The notes: generated by a model from the letters alone, not told the origin. A DNA stretch of 64,000 bases from Comamonas badia DSM 17552 (GCF_000484635.1 NZ_AXVM01000006.1:265394-329393), one strand, 5' to 3'; counted from the first letter of the stretch, positions 43,246-52,264 are shown. A program made the numbers and translations.

Positions 43246-44712
43246 TCAGCCGCCAGGCGTGGTGCGGCCATAGCTATCCTCAAAGCGCACGATGTCGTCC
43301 TCGCCCAGGTAGCTGCCGGACTGCACCTCGATGATCTCCAGCGCCAGCTTGCCCGGGTTGGCCAGCCGGTGCGTGCGCCCGACGGGGATGAAGGTGGATT
43401 CGTTCTCGTTGAGCAGAAAGGTCTCGTCGCCGCGCGTGACCTGCGCCACGCCGCGCACCACCACCCAATGCTCCGCCCGGTGGTGGTGCATCTGCAGGCT
43501 CAGGCTCGCGCCCGGGCGCACCACGATGCGCTTGACCTGAAAACGCTCCCCGGCATCGATGCTGTCGTACCAGCCCCAGGGGCGATGCACCTTGCGGTGG
43601 CTGCCCGCCACGCTGCGGCCCTGCGCCTTCAGCTGCTCCACCACCTTTTTCACGTCCTGCGTGCGGCGCTTGTCGGCCACCAGCACGGCATCGGGCGTTT
43701 CCACCACCACCAAATCCTGCACGCCCACCGTCGCCACCAGGCGCGCTTGCGAAAACAGCAGACTGCCCTGCGACTCCACCGCCAGCGTTTGCCCCGCCGT
43801 GGCATTGCCCGCGCCGTCGTGGGGCAGCAGCTCCCACAGCGCGTCCCACGATCCCAAGTCCGACCAGCGCGCATCCAGCGGCACCACGCAGGCCGGCATG
43901 CCCAGGTCTGTGCGCCCGGGCAGATGCTCCATCACCGCGTAGTCGATCGAATCGGCCGGGCAGGCGGCAAAGGCCGCCTCCTCGGGGCGGATGAAATCCA
44001 AATCCCGGCTCGCGCCCTGCATCGCCGCCCGGCAGGCCGCCAGCATCGCCGGCTGCAGCACCTCCAGCGCCTTGAGCCACTGGTCTGCGCGCACCATGAA
44101 CATGCCGCTGTTCCACAGATGCTCGCCCCCGGCAAGATAGGCCTGCGCGCGCTCCAGGCTGGGCTTTTCGGCAAAGCCGTCAATGGCGTACGCCCCGCCG
44201 CCGGCCAGCGCGCCGCCCTTGCGGATATAGCCATAGCCCGTCTCGGGCCGGTCCGGCACCACGCCAAACGTCACCATCGCGCCATCGCAGGCCAGCGGCC
44301 ACGCCGCCGCCAGCGCGGCGTGCAGATGCCGCACATCGCCCACCACATGGTCCGCCGGCATCGCCAGCAGCACGCTGTCGGCGGGCGCCGCCAGCGCCGC
44401 CAGCGCCAGCGCCGGCGCGGTGTTGCGGCCCACTGGCTCCAGCACCAGCTGCGCCGCGGCAAAACCGGCATCGTGCAGCTGCTGCGCGGCCAGAAAGCGG
44501 TGCGCGTTGTTGCACACCACCAGCGGCTGCCCGCGGGCAATCTCCGCGGACAAACCATCGAGCCGCCGCGCCGTCTCCTGCAGCATCGAGCCGCCATCAT
44601 CGCCCTGCAGCGCCAGAAACTGCTTGGGATAGGCCTCGCGCGAAAGCGGCCACAGGCGCGTGCCCGCGCCTCCGCAGAGGATCACAGGCGTCAGGACAAG
44701 GGAAGAAGTCAT
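43246..44712 (-). CDS. mannose-1-phosphate guanylyltransferase / mannose-6-phosphate isomerase
   Basis: A 488-residue bifunctional enzyme of the ManC/AlgA type, making GDP-mannose. The N-terminal transferase has VILCGGAGTRLWPLSREAYP with PKQFLAL, then LAMPADHVV and FAEKPSLERA. The C-terminal cupin isomerase has HRPWGWYDSID, LSLQMHHHRAEHWVVVRG and GRTHRLANPG. The start at 44712 gives the family N terminus; ribosome site support is weak. It supplies a sugar donor for the adjacent EPS glycosyltransferases. Confidence 0.93.
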   Translation of the reverse strand: MTSSLVLTPVILCGGAGTRLWPLSREAYPKQFLALQGDDGGSMLQETARRLDGLSAEIARGQPLVVCNNAHRFLAAQQLHDAGFAAAQLVLEPVGRNTAPALALAALAAPADSVLLAMPADHVVGDVRHLHAALAAAWPLACDGAMVTFGVVPDRPETGYGYIRKGGALAGGGAYAIDGFAEKPSLERAQAYLAGGEHLWNSGMFMVRADQWLKALEVLQPAMLAACRAAMQGASRDLDFIRPEEAAFAACPADSIDYAVMEHLPGRTDLGMPACVVPLDARWSDLGSWDALWELLPHDGAGNATAGQTLAVESQGSLLFSQARLVATVGVQDLVVVETPDAVLVADKRRTQDVKKVVEQLKAQGRSVAGSHRKVHRPWGWYDSIDAGERFQVKRIVVRPGASLSLQMHHHRAEHWVVVRGVAQVTRGDETFLLNENESTFIPVGRTHRLANPGKLALEIIEVQSGSYLGEDDIVRFEDSYGRTTPGG

Positions 44713-44896
44713 GGATGGAGCAACGGCGCGAAGAAGGCAGGCACACAAGCCCAGCCCGGCAAGCCGTGGTTTGTATCACGCTTGCCGCGCCGGATCGATA
44801 GTCCGAATGACCTTGCACGCGCCGGTTGGATGCGATGCAGCTGGCGGGCGTCGCTATTCTTCGAACAGTTCGCAGGTTGGTGGCAGCGCAGCCCGT

Positions 44897-45106
44897 TCAA
44901 CTCTGGCGGGTTTTTTCGAGGTCATCGAACAAGGCATCGGCGGATTCGAAGCGGGCTGCACGCGCCTTCGCCATCGCACGCGCCTCAATCATTGCTGCGC
45001 GTGTCTCGGCGTTGGGCATGGAAAGCCCCATTGAAGCCAGTGCTTCAGAGGCCTGAGTTTTGGTTTCCTCGTCCACACGGACATGCAGCACGGTGGAGTG
45101 CGCCAT
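44897..45106 (-). pseudogene. RelB/DinJ-type antitoxin with internal in-frame deletion, no toxin
   Basis: A 69-codon frame. It starts MAHSTVLHVRVDEETKTQAS, then EALASMGLSM is joined directly to PNAETRAAMIEAR. Full-length RelB/DinJ proteins have about 26-30 residues between those two blocks (the SDAxRxxLTRV helix and the linker before VPNAET). The frame is intact but the middle of the ribbon-helix-helix fold is missing. No RelE/YafQ toxin frame follows in the 184 bases before the ManC-like gene. It is most likely a dead remnant. A shortened but functional peptide cannot be excluded. Confidence 0.7.
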
Positions 45107-45180
45107 AACTGACTCCTTTGAATGACCATATTTTGTGTCTTCAATGCGATACAACCAAGGCTCTTGGCCATCTCTCTCGG

Positions 45181-45954
45181 TCACCGCCCGCGCTGCCCCA
45201 GCGCCCGCACCGCCAGCCTCAGCAGCGCCCAGCCATCGCCCCAGTAGCGCTTGAAAAGCTGCGGCTCCTGGCGGATGCGCCAGAGCCACTCCAGCCCCCA
45301 GCGCTGCCAGGCGGGCGGCGCGCGCTGCACCGTGCCGGCGACGAAGTTCACCACCGCACCCAGGTGGCTGACCACCGGCACCTGCAGGCGGGCGCGGTTC
45401 TGCAGGATCCACGCCTGCCCCTTCTGCGCGCCCAGCGCCACCACCAGAAAATCCGCACCGCTGGCGTTGATGGCGGCGATCACCTCGGGCGCCGCCATCT
45501 GTTCCACCGGGCCAAAACCCGGCGTATGCCAGCCCACACACCGCATCTGCCCGCGCCCCGCCGCATGCTCGGCGTTCAGCCGCTCACACGCCTGCTGCGC
45601 CACGCCCGGCGGGCCGCCAAAAAAATACACCCTGATGGCGCGCCCCAGCACCGCTTGCCCCGCGCCTGCGCGCAACTGATCAAACAGCGTGGAACCCGCC
45701 ACCCGCTCCGGCAGCGGCGTGCCCTGCAGGCGCGCCAGCCACACCACCGGCATGCCATCGGCCACGCTCAGGTCGCTTTCCACCACCGATTGCCGGAAGG
45801 CCGCATCGCGCTGCGCCGTCACCAGAAAGTTCAGGTTGGGGGTGGAGAGAAACAGCCGCTGCCCATCGCGCATCGCCCGCGCCAGGCGCTCGGCGGCGCC
45901 TGCGGTGTCGATCACGTCAAAGGGCAGGCCGGCGATGGTGATGCGCTGCATCAT
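45181..45954 (-). CDS. WecG/TagA/CpsF family glycosyltransferase
   Basis: A 257-residue enzyme. The start ATGATG at 45954 overlaps the stop of the upstream glycosyltransferase; a GTG at 45975 is possible. Family features are LSTPNLNFLVTAQRD, SDLSVADGMPVVWLARL, VYFFGGPPGVAQQAC and LVVALGAQKGQAWIL. WecG/TagA enzymes add N-acetylmannosamine-type sugars to lipid-linked precursors. Here it would extend an EPS repeat unit. The C terminus ends in a basic helix (LRLAVRALGQRGR) that may bind the membrane. Confidence 0.9.
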   Translation of the reverse strand: MMQRITIAGLPFDVIDTAGAAERLARAMRDGQRLFLSTPNLNFLVTAQRDAAFRQSVVESDLSVADGMPVVWLARLQGTPLPERVAGSTLFDQLRAGAGQAVLGRAIRVYFFGGPPGVAQQACERLNAEHAAGRGQMRCVGWHTPGFGPVEQMAAPEVIAAINASGADFLVVALGAQKGQAWILQNRARLQVPVVSHLGAVVNFVAGTVQRAPPAWQRWGLEWLWRIRQEPQLFKRYWGDGWALLRLAVRALGQRGR

Positions 45955-47153
45955 TTGCGCTCCGTCCTCACCCACTCTTTCTGCCGCCGTCGCAGAAAGC
46001 CCAGATACACCGGCAGCTTGCCCAGCACATAACCGGGCACGGCCAGCAAGTCACGGGCAGAAACCACCGCACGCCCCCAACCCCACCAGGCCATGCCAAT
46101 CGCCATGCCAAACAGCGCCATGCAGGCCAGCACCGCCCACAGCGGGCCTGGCCCAGCGCCGAGCAACGCAGCCACCGCGCACACGACCAACACCCCCAGT
46201 TGCAACAGCACCAGCAGCGCCAGCGGCGGCACGCCCAAATCCAGCACCAGCGCCAGCAGCCGCGCATCGCGCCGGCGCAGCGCCTGGCCGAGCAGGCGCG
46301 GCAGGTGCGCCAGCATCATGCCCAGGTGGCCATGCTCCCAACGGCGGCGCTGGCCCTGCGTGGCCTGCTCGCTTGTGGGAAAGCTGCTGCGTACCAGCAC
46401 CTGCGGGCAAAATTGCGCGGGGGTGCCCGCCAGCGCCAGGTCTATGCCCAGCTTCATGTCCTCCACCAGTTCGGCATTGGCCAGCTGCATCTGCTGCGCC
46501 ATCGTCCAAGGGAAGGCCATGCCCGTGCCCATCAGCTGGCAGGGCGCACCCAGCGCGCGCCAGCCCAGCGGACGCACCCAGTTTTTCAGGCGCCAGGCAA
46601 ACGCCGCCACGCGGGTTTTGAGCGGGGCGCCTTCGGGTGCATCCATCAGATACAGCGCCTGCACGGGCGCCCCACTGCGCAGTGCTTGCTGAGCCAACTC
46701 ATGCAGACTACCCCCCGCCACCACGCAATCTGCGTCCACGATGATGAGCACCTCCGGCGCCTGCGCCTGCGCCTGCCCTGCCAGGTGTCGCACGCCAAAA
46801 TCCAGCGCATAGCCCTTGCCGCGCCGCGTAGCGTCTTGCCGCTCCACCACCGTGGCACCGGCTTCGCGCGCCAGGCGCGCGGTGGCATCCTGGCAGTTGT
46901 CTGCTACCACCAGCAGCGTATCGCCCGCACCCAGCTGCGCGCGCAGCTGGCGCACCGTCTCGGCAATCACCGTTTCTTCATCATGCGCCGGCACCAGCAC
47001 AGCACAGCGCGGCGCAGCCTGTGCCGCTGGCTGCGCTACTTCCGCGGGCAGCCCCGCGCGCCGGTGCGGCCAGGCCAGCAGCACCTGCAGCCAGACCACT
47101 GCCACGGGCACTGCAACGGCGGCCACCATCAGCCACAAGAGCAGGGCTATCAA
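45951..47153 (-). CDS. membrane glycosyltransferase family 2
   Basis: A 400-residue protein. An N-terminal membrane helix is followed by a GT2 domain with VLVPAHDEETVIAETVRQL, VVADNCQDATA, IIVDADCVVAGGSL, the ED motif in AELVEDMKLGIDLA, and QGQRRRWEHGHLGMM. QRRRW is the signature of processive or membrane GT2 enzymes. Three to four helices form the C terminus. Its start overlaps the GT4 stop and its end overlaps the WecG-type start, indicating a tightly coupled operon. Confidence 0.88.
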   Translation of the reverse strand: MIALLLWLMVAAVAVPVAVVWLQVLLAWPHRRAGLPAEVAQPAAQAAPRCAVLVPAHDEETVIAETVRQLRAQLGAGDTLLVVADNCQDATARLAREAGATVVERQDATRRGKGYALDFGVRHLAGQAQAQAPEVLIIVDADCVVAGGSLHELAQQALRSGAPVQALYLMDAPEGAPLKTRVAAFAWRLKNWVRPLGWRALGAPCQLMGTGMAFPWTMAQQMQLANAELVEDMKLGIDLALAGTPAQFCPQVLVRSSFPTSEQATQGQRRRWEHGHLGMMLAHLPRLLGQALRRRDARLLALVLDLGVPPLALLVLLQLGVLVVCAVAALLGAGPGPLWAVLACMALFGMAIGMAWWGWGRAVVSARDLLAVPGYVLGKLPVYLGFLRRRQKEWVRTERK

Positions 47154-48379
47154 GTTTGCCTCCGCACATGATCCTCAAACAATGCGAGCAGCTTGCCCGC
47201 CTCGGTATCCACGTCGTGGCGCTGCAGCACGCGGGTGCGCGCGGCCTCGCCCATCGCATCCAGTTGATCTAAAGGCGACTGCAGGCATTCGGCCATCGCA
47301 TCGGCCAGCGCCTGCACGTCGCCTGCAGGAAACAGCCAGCCCGTGCGCCCGGGCTGCACCAGCTCAGGAATGCCCGCCACGTAGGTACTGAGCACCGGAC
47401 GGCGCAACGCCATGGCCTCCATGATCACCACCGGCAGCCCCTCGGCGAAGCTGGGCAGCACCAGCGCCCGCGCCGCCAGCAGCTCGGCACGCACCTGCTC
47501 GGAGGCAATCCAGCCGGTGATGCGGCACTGCGCCTGCAGCCCGTGGCGCGCCAGTTCCGTCTCCACCTGCGGGCGCATCTCGCCATCGCCGGCCAGCACC
47601 AGCTCACACGCCACACCGTGCTCTTTCAGCAGAGCCAGGGCTTGCACCAGCAGCAACTGCCCCTTCTGTTCGCACAGCCGGCCGACACACACCAGCCGGG
47701 GCGCCTGCGGCACCGGCTGCGCCGGCACGGCGTGAAAGCCCTGATCCAGCCCACAGTGCACCACCTGCACCTTGTGCCACGCAGCCACCGGCAGCCAGCG
47801 GTAGAGCTGGCTGCGCCCATACGAGCTGATGGCCACGACAAAGCGCGCCGCCTGCATCTTGGCCGCCAGGTGCAGCGCCTGGGGCTTGTCGAATTCCTCC
47901 GGCCCATGCACGGTAAAGCTGTAGCCCGGCCCGCCCAGCGCGTGCGCGAGCATCACCACCTCGGTGGAATTGCTGCCGAAATGGGCATGGACGTGTTCGG
48001 CGCCGCACTCGCGCAGCCACAACAGCAACTGGCACGCCTCCGCCAGATACACCAGATGCAGCGGCCAGGGCCGATCCGCCCCGCGCGAGAGGCGCAGCGC
48101 CAGCGCCAACGCCTGCAACCAACGCAGCGGCTGCGCGGCAAACACCCGCAGCACCGGCGCGATCAACCCCGCCAGCCCGCGCTGCAGCACGAAGCGCGTG
48201 CGTGCGCGTTCTTGGTCATCGAGCGGATCGGCCACTGCATCGGCCCAGCCGCGCAGGGCAAAGCGGTGCACCTGCACGCCCCGCGCCTCCAGCGCGAGGA
48301 TTTCTCGGCGGATGAAGCTGTGGCTGACTTTGGGGTATTGGTTGATGCAATAAGCAACGCACATCGAGTGGTCAGGCAT
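47150..48379 (-). CDS. glycosyltransferase family 4
   Basis: A 409-residue GT-B enzyme. The ATG at 48379 has AGGA at six bases; an ATG at 48394 lacks one. The N-terminal domain has CINQYPKVSHSFIRREI, typical of polysaccharide GT4 enzymes. The C-terminal donor domain has PRLVCVGRLCEQKGQLLLVQ and LVLPSFAEGLPVVIMEAMAL, in which the E-x7-E nucleotide-sugar motif is seen. Donor and acceptor are unknown. It ends overlapping the GT2 gene. Confidence 0.9.
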   Translation of the reverse strand: MPDHSMCVAYCINQYPKVSHSFIRREILALEARGVQVHRFALRGWADAVADPLDDQERARTRFVLQRGLAGLIAPVLRVFAAQPLRWLQALALALRLSRGADRPWPLHLVYLAEACQLLLWLRECGAEHVHAHFGSNSTEVVMLAHALGGPGYSFTVHGPEEFDKPQALHLAAKMQAARFVVAISSYGRSQLYRWLPVAAWHKVQVVHCGLDQGFHAVPAQPVPQAPRLVCVGRLCEQKGQLLLVQALALLKEHGVACELVLAGDGEMRPQVETELARHGLQAQCRITGWIASEQVRAELLAARALVLPSFAEGLPVVIMEAMALRRPVLSTYVAGIPELVQPGRTGWLFPAGDVQALADAMAECLQSPLDQLDAMGEAARTRVLQRHDVDTEAGKLLALFEDHVRRQT

Positions 48380-48566
48380 TTTCAGTCCTGACATGGCGCA
48401 GTTCGACCAAGGGGGCAACCCTTGCCAGGTACTCACAGCAACTTCGCGCCATTGCGGCAAATCGGCCCAATGGAAGCTCCAAAAAATGGCACACGCCACG
48501 CTCCAGTGCCGTGAGCAATTCCAGCGCAGCTACCAGCCGCAGCAAGCCCGCATTTATTTTCAGCAA
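48372..48566 (-). CDS. possible small protein between glycosyltransferase genes
   Basis: A 64-codon frame with a TTG start overlapping the stop of the preceding gene and GGAGAG eight bases upstream. It ends seven bases inside the GT4 gene start region. The sequence (MLKINAGLLRLVAALELLTA and so on) has an amphipathic helical look but no family I recognise. It would fill an otherwise empty 180-base gap in a tightly packed operon. It could equally be decayed coding sequence. Confidence 0.35.
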   Translation of the reverse strand: MLKINAGLLRLVAALELLTALERGVCHFLELPLGRFAAMARSCCEYLARVAPLVELRHVRTENA

Positions 48567-49582
48567 GAAACCCTCTCCTCGATAAACCGGTCAAGGTACT
48601 GCGCCCATATCCGGCGGTCATGCAACTCCAATTCCTGCGCAATGGCAGCGCGCGCCGCCTCCTGCAGGTCATCCTTGTCCTCCAGCAACCTGCGCGCCAA
48701 ATCGGTATACGCAGTCACATCGCCGGGTTCGCATTCCAGGACAGCTCGCCGCCCTTCTACATATTCCCGCGTGGCATCGGCGTAAGTGGTGGCCACTGGC
48801 AGCCCCAGCAATTTGGCGCTGACCAAGGTAATGTGACCACAACAGGTATTGCGTTGCAGCAACGGCACCAGCACACCGCGGCTGCCACACGCAATGCCCC
48901 ACACCTGTGCCAACGAAATATTTGACAGCACCGTCACATTCTCTGGCACGACCAGCCCCACCACACTATGCCTTCGCGCGATGATGACCACGGGAACGTT
49001 TGATCCAAGCCTGCGTGCCACCTCCAGCAGCAACTGAAAATCCCGACCTTCCCCGCCGATGGCGCAAAGGTAGGGGCCCTGCACGCCGATCTCTACCGCC
49101 TTCTGAACCGGCGGCGCCTGCTGGGTCCATACCACTCGTCGAAACCGCGTCGGGTCAATATCAAAATATTCTGCGTACAAGCGCTCTTCATAAGCAGAAA
49201 ATACGGCCATCTGGTCCACGTTTTCAAAGGCCCGTTTCAGGTATTTGAAACGCAGGCCAACGGGCAAGCTGGTGAAATTGAACGCGAAACCGAGGTGCGC
49301 CGCAGGGCTGCGGCGCAAACGCAGCAAATGAGCAACAGCCGCCGTCATCGGAGGAAGATGCGAAATCACAAAGCGCTCAGACCCAGCCTGCAGAGCTGCC
49401 TGCGCAGCCACCCGATAGCGCGAGAATTGCACGCCCTTGCTGCGCCAATCGAGCAGGTTGGATGTCAGCGGCACCCACTGCAATGCATGCCGCGTCTGCA
49501 ACCGGGTGAACTCGCCGTCTGCTGGCCCAAGATCAGGAACGTTGATGGCAGTCAACATGGGTGCTACGCCGATTTCGTTCAT
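48560..49582 (-). CDS. GT-B-like putative glycosyltransferase
   Basis: A 340-residue protein whose start overlaps the stop of the GT2 gene upstream. I do not recognise a named family. The layout suggests a GT-B fold: an N-terminal domain with SHLPPMTAAVAHLLRLRR, then a Rossmann-like C-terminal domain. That domain has GPYLCAIGGEGRDFQLLLEV, VPVVIIARRH and a late acceptor-side segment, SAKLLGLPVATTYADATREY. The pattern recalls GT4 enzymes with glycine-rich and conserved acidic positions, but the usual E-x7-E motif is not clear. Its place inside the EPS operon supports a sugar-transfer role. Confidence 0.6.
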   Translation of the reverse strand: MNEIGVAPMLTAINVPDLGPADGEFTRLQTRHALQWVPLTSNLLDWRSKGVQFSRYRVAAQAALQAGSERFVISHLPPMTAAVAHLLRLRRSPAAHLGFAFNFTSLPVGLRFKYLKRAFENVDQMAVFSAYEERLYAEYFDIDPTRFRRVVWTQQAPPVQKAVEIGVQGPYLCAIGGEGRDFQLLLEVARRLGSNVPVVIIARRHSVVGLVVPENVTVLSNISLAQVWGIACGSRGVLVPLLQRNTCCGHITLVSAKLLGLPVATTYADATREYVEGRRAVLECEPGDVTAYTDLARRLLEDKDDLQEAARAAIAQELELHDRRIWAQYLDRFIEERVSC

Positions 49583-50553
49583 TTGTATTCAATGATGCCC
49601 TGCCGGCGCTGCAGCAGCCGGCCCCAATAGAACCGGATCGCCCCCCAGGCTTCGGCCCACTTGCCCGCCACCAGAAAGAAGGCGCGCTGCGGGTCGCGCA
49701 TCTTCAGCGCCAGCCGCAACATTTGCAATGGGTAGATCAACCCTACCAGCAGCCCCCAGGCGCCAAAGGCCAGCACCGCCGCCAGCGCCAGCAACGGCAC
49801 ACCCGCGCCCCACGCCAAGGCCCGCGCCGTCTCGCGCACCCAATGGCGCTCGGGTGCAGCGCCATGCAGCCAGGCACCCTGCGCGTAGGCAAAGCCACCG
49901 CGCATGGTGCGGCGCCACCACTGGCGCCAATGCAGCATGGCGGCATCGTGCAGCGCCATATCGGCATCCAGCCGGTAAATCTTCCAACCCGCGGCACGCA
50001 GGCGCACGCACAGCTCGGGCTCCTCACCCGCAATCAGGTCATCACGAAAGCCGCCCACCGCCTGCAGCGGCGTGGCGCGCACCATGGCAATGCCGCCGCA
50101 GGCCTTGGCGTCACCCACTGGCGTGTCCCATTCGATATCGCACAGGCGGTTGTAGATGGAGCGCTCCGGATGGCGCTCACGCAGCCGGCCTGCCACCACG
50201 GCGTGCTGTGGATGGCTGTCGAGGAACGCCTGTGCGGCCGCCAGCCAGCCCGCGTTCATTTCACAGTCACCATCGATGAACTGCACATAGCGCACCTGCG
50301 GCGCCTGCAACAGCAGCGCGCGCCAGCCGGCATTGCGCGCACGCGCTGCGGTGAAGGGCCGGCGCATGTCCAGCGCCACCACCTGCGCGCCCAGGCCGCG
50401 CGCCAGTTCTACCGATCCATCCGTGGAGCCGGAATCGACGTACACCACCTGGCGTCCATCGCCCAGCACCGATTGCAGGCAACGGCGCAGACGCTCGCCC
50501 TCGTTGCGGCCAATGACTACCAGGCCGATGGCGCTTGCAGTGTTGTCAGACAT
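49579..50553 (-). CDS. glycosyltransferase family 2
   Basis: A 324-residue enzyme from the ATG at 50553 (MSDNTASAIGLVVIGRNEGE). The GT-A domain has VVYVDSGSTDGSVELARGLG, the DxD-like FIDGDCEMNAGWL and GGFRDDLIAGEEPELCVRLR. Two hydrophobic segments follow near the C terminus (LLALAAVLAFGAWGLLVGLI). It looks like a membrane-associated transferase that adds a sugar to a lipid-linked acceptor. It is the first gene of the minus-strand run that ends with the WecG-type gene. Confidence 0.88.
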   Translation of the reverse strand: MSDNTASAIGLVVIGRNEGERLRRCLQSVLGDGRQVVYVDSGSTDGSVELARGLGAQVVALDMRRPFTAARARNAGWRALLLQAPQVRYVQFIDGDCEMNAGWLAAAQAFLDSHPQHAVVAGRLRERHPERSIYNRLCDIEWDTPVGDAKACGGIAMVRATPLQAVGGFRDDLIAGEEPELCVRLRAAGWKIYRLDADMALHDAAMLHWRQWWRRTMRGGFAYAQGAWLHGAAPERHWVRETARALAWGAGVPLLALAAVLAFGAWGLLVGLIYPLQMLRLALKMRDPQRAFFLVAGKWAEAWGAIRFYWGRLLQRRQGIIEYK

Positions 50554-50621
50554 GGGACACAGCAACCCGCGCGGGGAATGGACTGGCCATGGTGCAGCGG
50601 GTTGGGATGGTTTGTAATCTG

Positions 50622-50678
50622 TTTTTCATAGCTATCAGCGCCTGATGGCAAAGCGTTATAGGCCAATTTTTATAATGA
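50622..50678 (+). repeat. dispersed hairpin repeat copy between the GT2 and fic genes
   Basis: TTCATAGCTATCAGCGCCTG, then GCAAAGCGTTATAGGCCAAT and TTTTAT. This is intergenic, in the 137-base gap upstream of the GT2 gene. Confidence 0.6.
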
Positions 50679-50702
50679 AATTTACGCTCGTCTTTTCGTA
50701 CG

Positions 50703-52064
50703 TCAATGCCCATGAACCGCCTTCCAGGTTGCGTACTCGGACTGTCGCAAACCGTAGCGCGCCAGCACTCCCTCGTGCAGTCGACGAAGCTCTTCGATCG
50801 TCAGCGCCTGCACCCCTGCTTGTTCGCCCTCGGGTACACACTCTGCCACGGCCTGCTGAAGGCAAGCCAGCGGATCACGCTCCGGATGTGCGATCACTTC
50901 GCGGATGGCTTGCCTGATGAAATCACGCCATGCCAATCGAATGGGATCAGGCTCTGGCAAGTCTTGTTTGATCGACAGATATTCCTGCGTGGAACGCTCG
51001 TACGCCCAGACGTAGAGGTCACGCAGCAGCTCCACCCGTGTCATTTCATACACGCCGAGGGCGGCTCGGTTGTACGCCTGCTCCGGCACGTCCAGAAACG
51101 TCAGCGGGCAAAGGTTCGCACGGAACAGCGGGATGTTGGCGGCCAATCGCGAGGTGCGCTTGTTCATGTCGGCAAAGGGCTGCAGGTAGGGCAAGTGCAC
51201 CATCACGAAGAAGGACTGCTCGAACGGATCACCGATCTGGCGAGCTTTACCCAGAAGCACTTCGAGTGCATGTTCGATGGGCTGTGGTGTCGAGAGCGGG
51301 CGGTAAACGCTTTGGCCGATATCGACGGCGTGCTGGCGAACGCGCCCCTCATCAGCAGGGTTGGCCAACAGGTTTTCCGCCAAGGCGCTGTGCAGATTCA
51401 TCAGCGTGTAGCGGTTGAACTGTGCTGCTTCGATGTTTTCGAGCAGCAGTTCAATCGCCGTCTTGTGGTTCAGGATCATCTGCGTTTCGAGAGTCGCCTT
51501 GCCCCGTGCGGCCTTGCCATGCTCGATAAGCTCGCGCGTGTCGAGCCGAGAGTAGGTGTTGCCCTCCAGATGGCTGGACGCCCATGACAAGTCAATCAGC
51601 AATCGATTGAGAATGGCGCGGCCGTAGGTGCCCGCAGGTGCGTGGGCGTCCGTGGTTTTGCCCATTCTGTGCAACTGGCGGCGCAGCGATTCGGGCAGAT
51701 ACCAGGTTTCATTGGGCCGATAAGCCTCCAGAAAATCATGTTGATACCCGACGGGCTTGCGCGCGGCCAAGGGCTGATCGATATAGGCCACGATGTCCAG
51801 ACTGTCGGCAGACAGCGGGATGAAAGACGGGAAATGATCTGTTTTTGCGGCCAGTACACGGTGGCTCGGTGGGGCAACGGCATCCAAATAGCGACGCGCC
51901 CGCCCTTCACCCAGTGCGATGATCTGGCCGCCATCGATCAGCCTGGCAATCAGTCGTTGCGCGGTTCGCCTGGCGATGCCCGAGTGTTTGGCGAGCAGTT
52001 CCGCCAGCGTCAATCCGTCCGCGGATGTCTGGATGCTGTTCAGCAAGTCTTTGGTGGAGGACAT
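50703..52064 (-). CDS. Fic-domain protein with N-terminal HTH
   Basis: A 453-residue protein. Residues 1-60 form a winged helix (LAELLAKHSGIARRTAQRLI). The Fic core is at residues 290-305 with HLPYLQPFADMNKRTSR. The canonical motif HPFxDGNGR is changed: Gln295 stands where the catalytic His is expected, and M-N-K-R replaces G-N-G-R. An inhibitory-type motif SSHLEGN (163-169) precedes it. Fic enzymes transfer AMP or related groups to proteins; with Gln in place of His, catalysis may be lost or different. The HTH and upstream direct repeats suggest it regulates its own gene. Confidence 0.85.
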   Translation of the reverse strand: MSSTKDLLNSIQTSADGLTLAELLAKHSGIARRTAQRLIARLIDGGQIIALGEGRARRYLDAVAPPSHRVLAAKTDHFPSFIPLSADSLDIVAYIDQPLAARKPVGYQHDFLEAYRPNETWYLPESLRRQLHRMGKTTDAHAPAGTYGRAILNRLLIDLSWASSHLEGNTYSRLDTRELIEHGKAARGKATLETQMILNHKTAIELLLENIEAAQFNRYTLMNLHSALAENLLANPADEGRVRQHAVDIGQSVYRPLSTPQPIEHALEVLLGKARQIGDPFEQSFFVMVHLPYLQPFADMNKRTSRLAANIPLFRANLCPLTFLDVPEQAYNRAALGVYEMTRVELLRDLYVWAYERSTQEYLSIKQDLPEPDPIRLAWRDFIRQAIREVIAHPERDPLACLQQAVAECVPEGEQAGVQALTIEELRRLHEGVLARYGLRQSEYATWKAVHGH

Positions 52065-52071
52065 GGCAGCG

Positions 52072-52113
52072 TGGCGCAGTTCGGAGTTGGTTTGGCGCAG
52101 TTTTGGCGCAGTT
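52072..52113 (-). promoter_or_regulatory. three direct repeats upstream of fic
   Basis: TGGCGCAGTT occurs at 52072-52081, 52093-52102 and 52104-52113, immediately upstream of the fic start at 52064. The first and second copies start 21 bases apart (about two helical turns) and the second and third 11 bases apart (about one turn). They are a good operator candidate for the N-terminal HTH of the Fic protein. Confidence 0.55.
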
Positions 52114-52264
52114 TATCAAACGGCGCCATGCCACCATCTGGATTTCAGGGGCCGCTTTAAACGTTGACGAAGCCGCAAGCTCTTTCGGCACGATGCCAAT
52201 ACACCCCGCTTGGACAGCATCGGCCAGAGACCTGGTTTGGCCTCCAGGCTGCCCTCACAAAAGC

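Noticed and set aside
44713..44896. A RelE/YafQ toxin after the shortened antitoxin
   Set aside because: No frame in these 184 bases shows a toxin-like sequence.
41416..45108. A 1230-codon open frame on the plus strand
   Set aside because: It lies antisense to prsT, the exosortase and the ManC-like gene. Its product is a His/Arg/Gln-rich string without domains, the usual shadow of high-GC genes.
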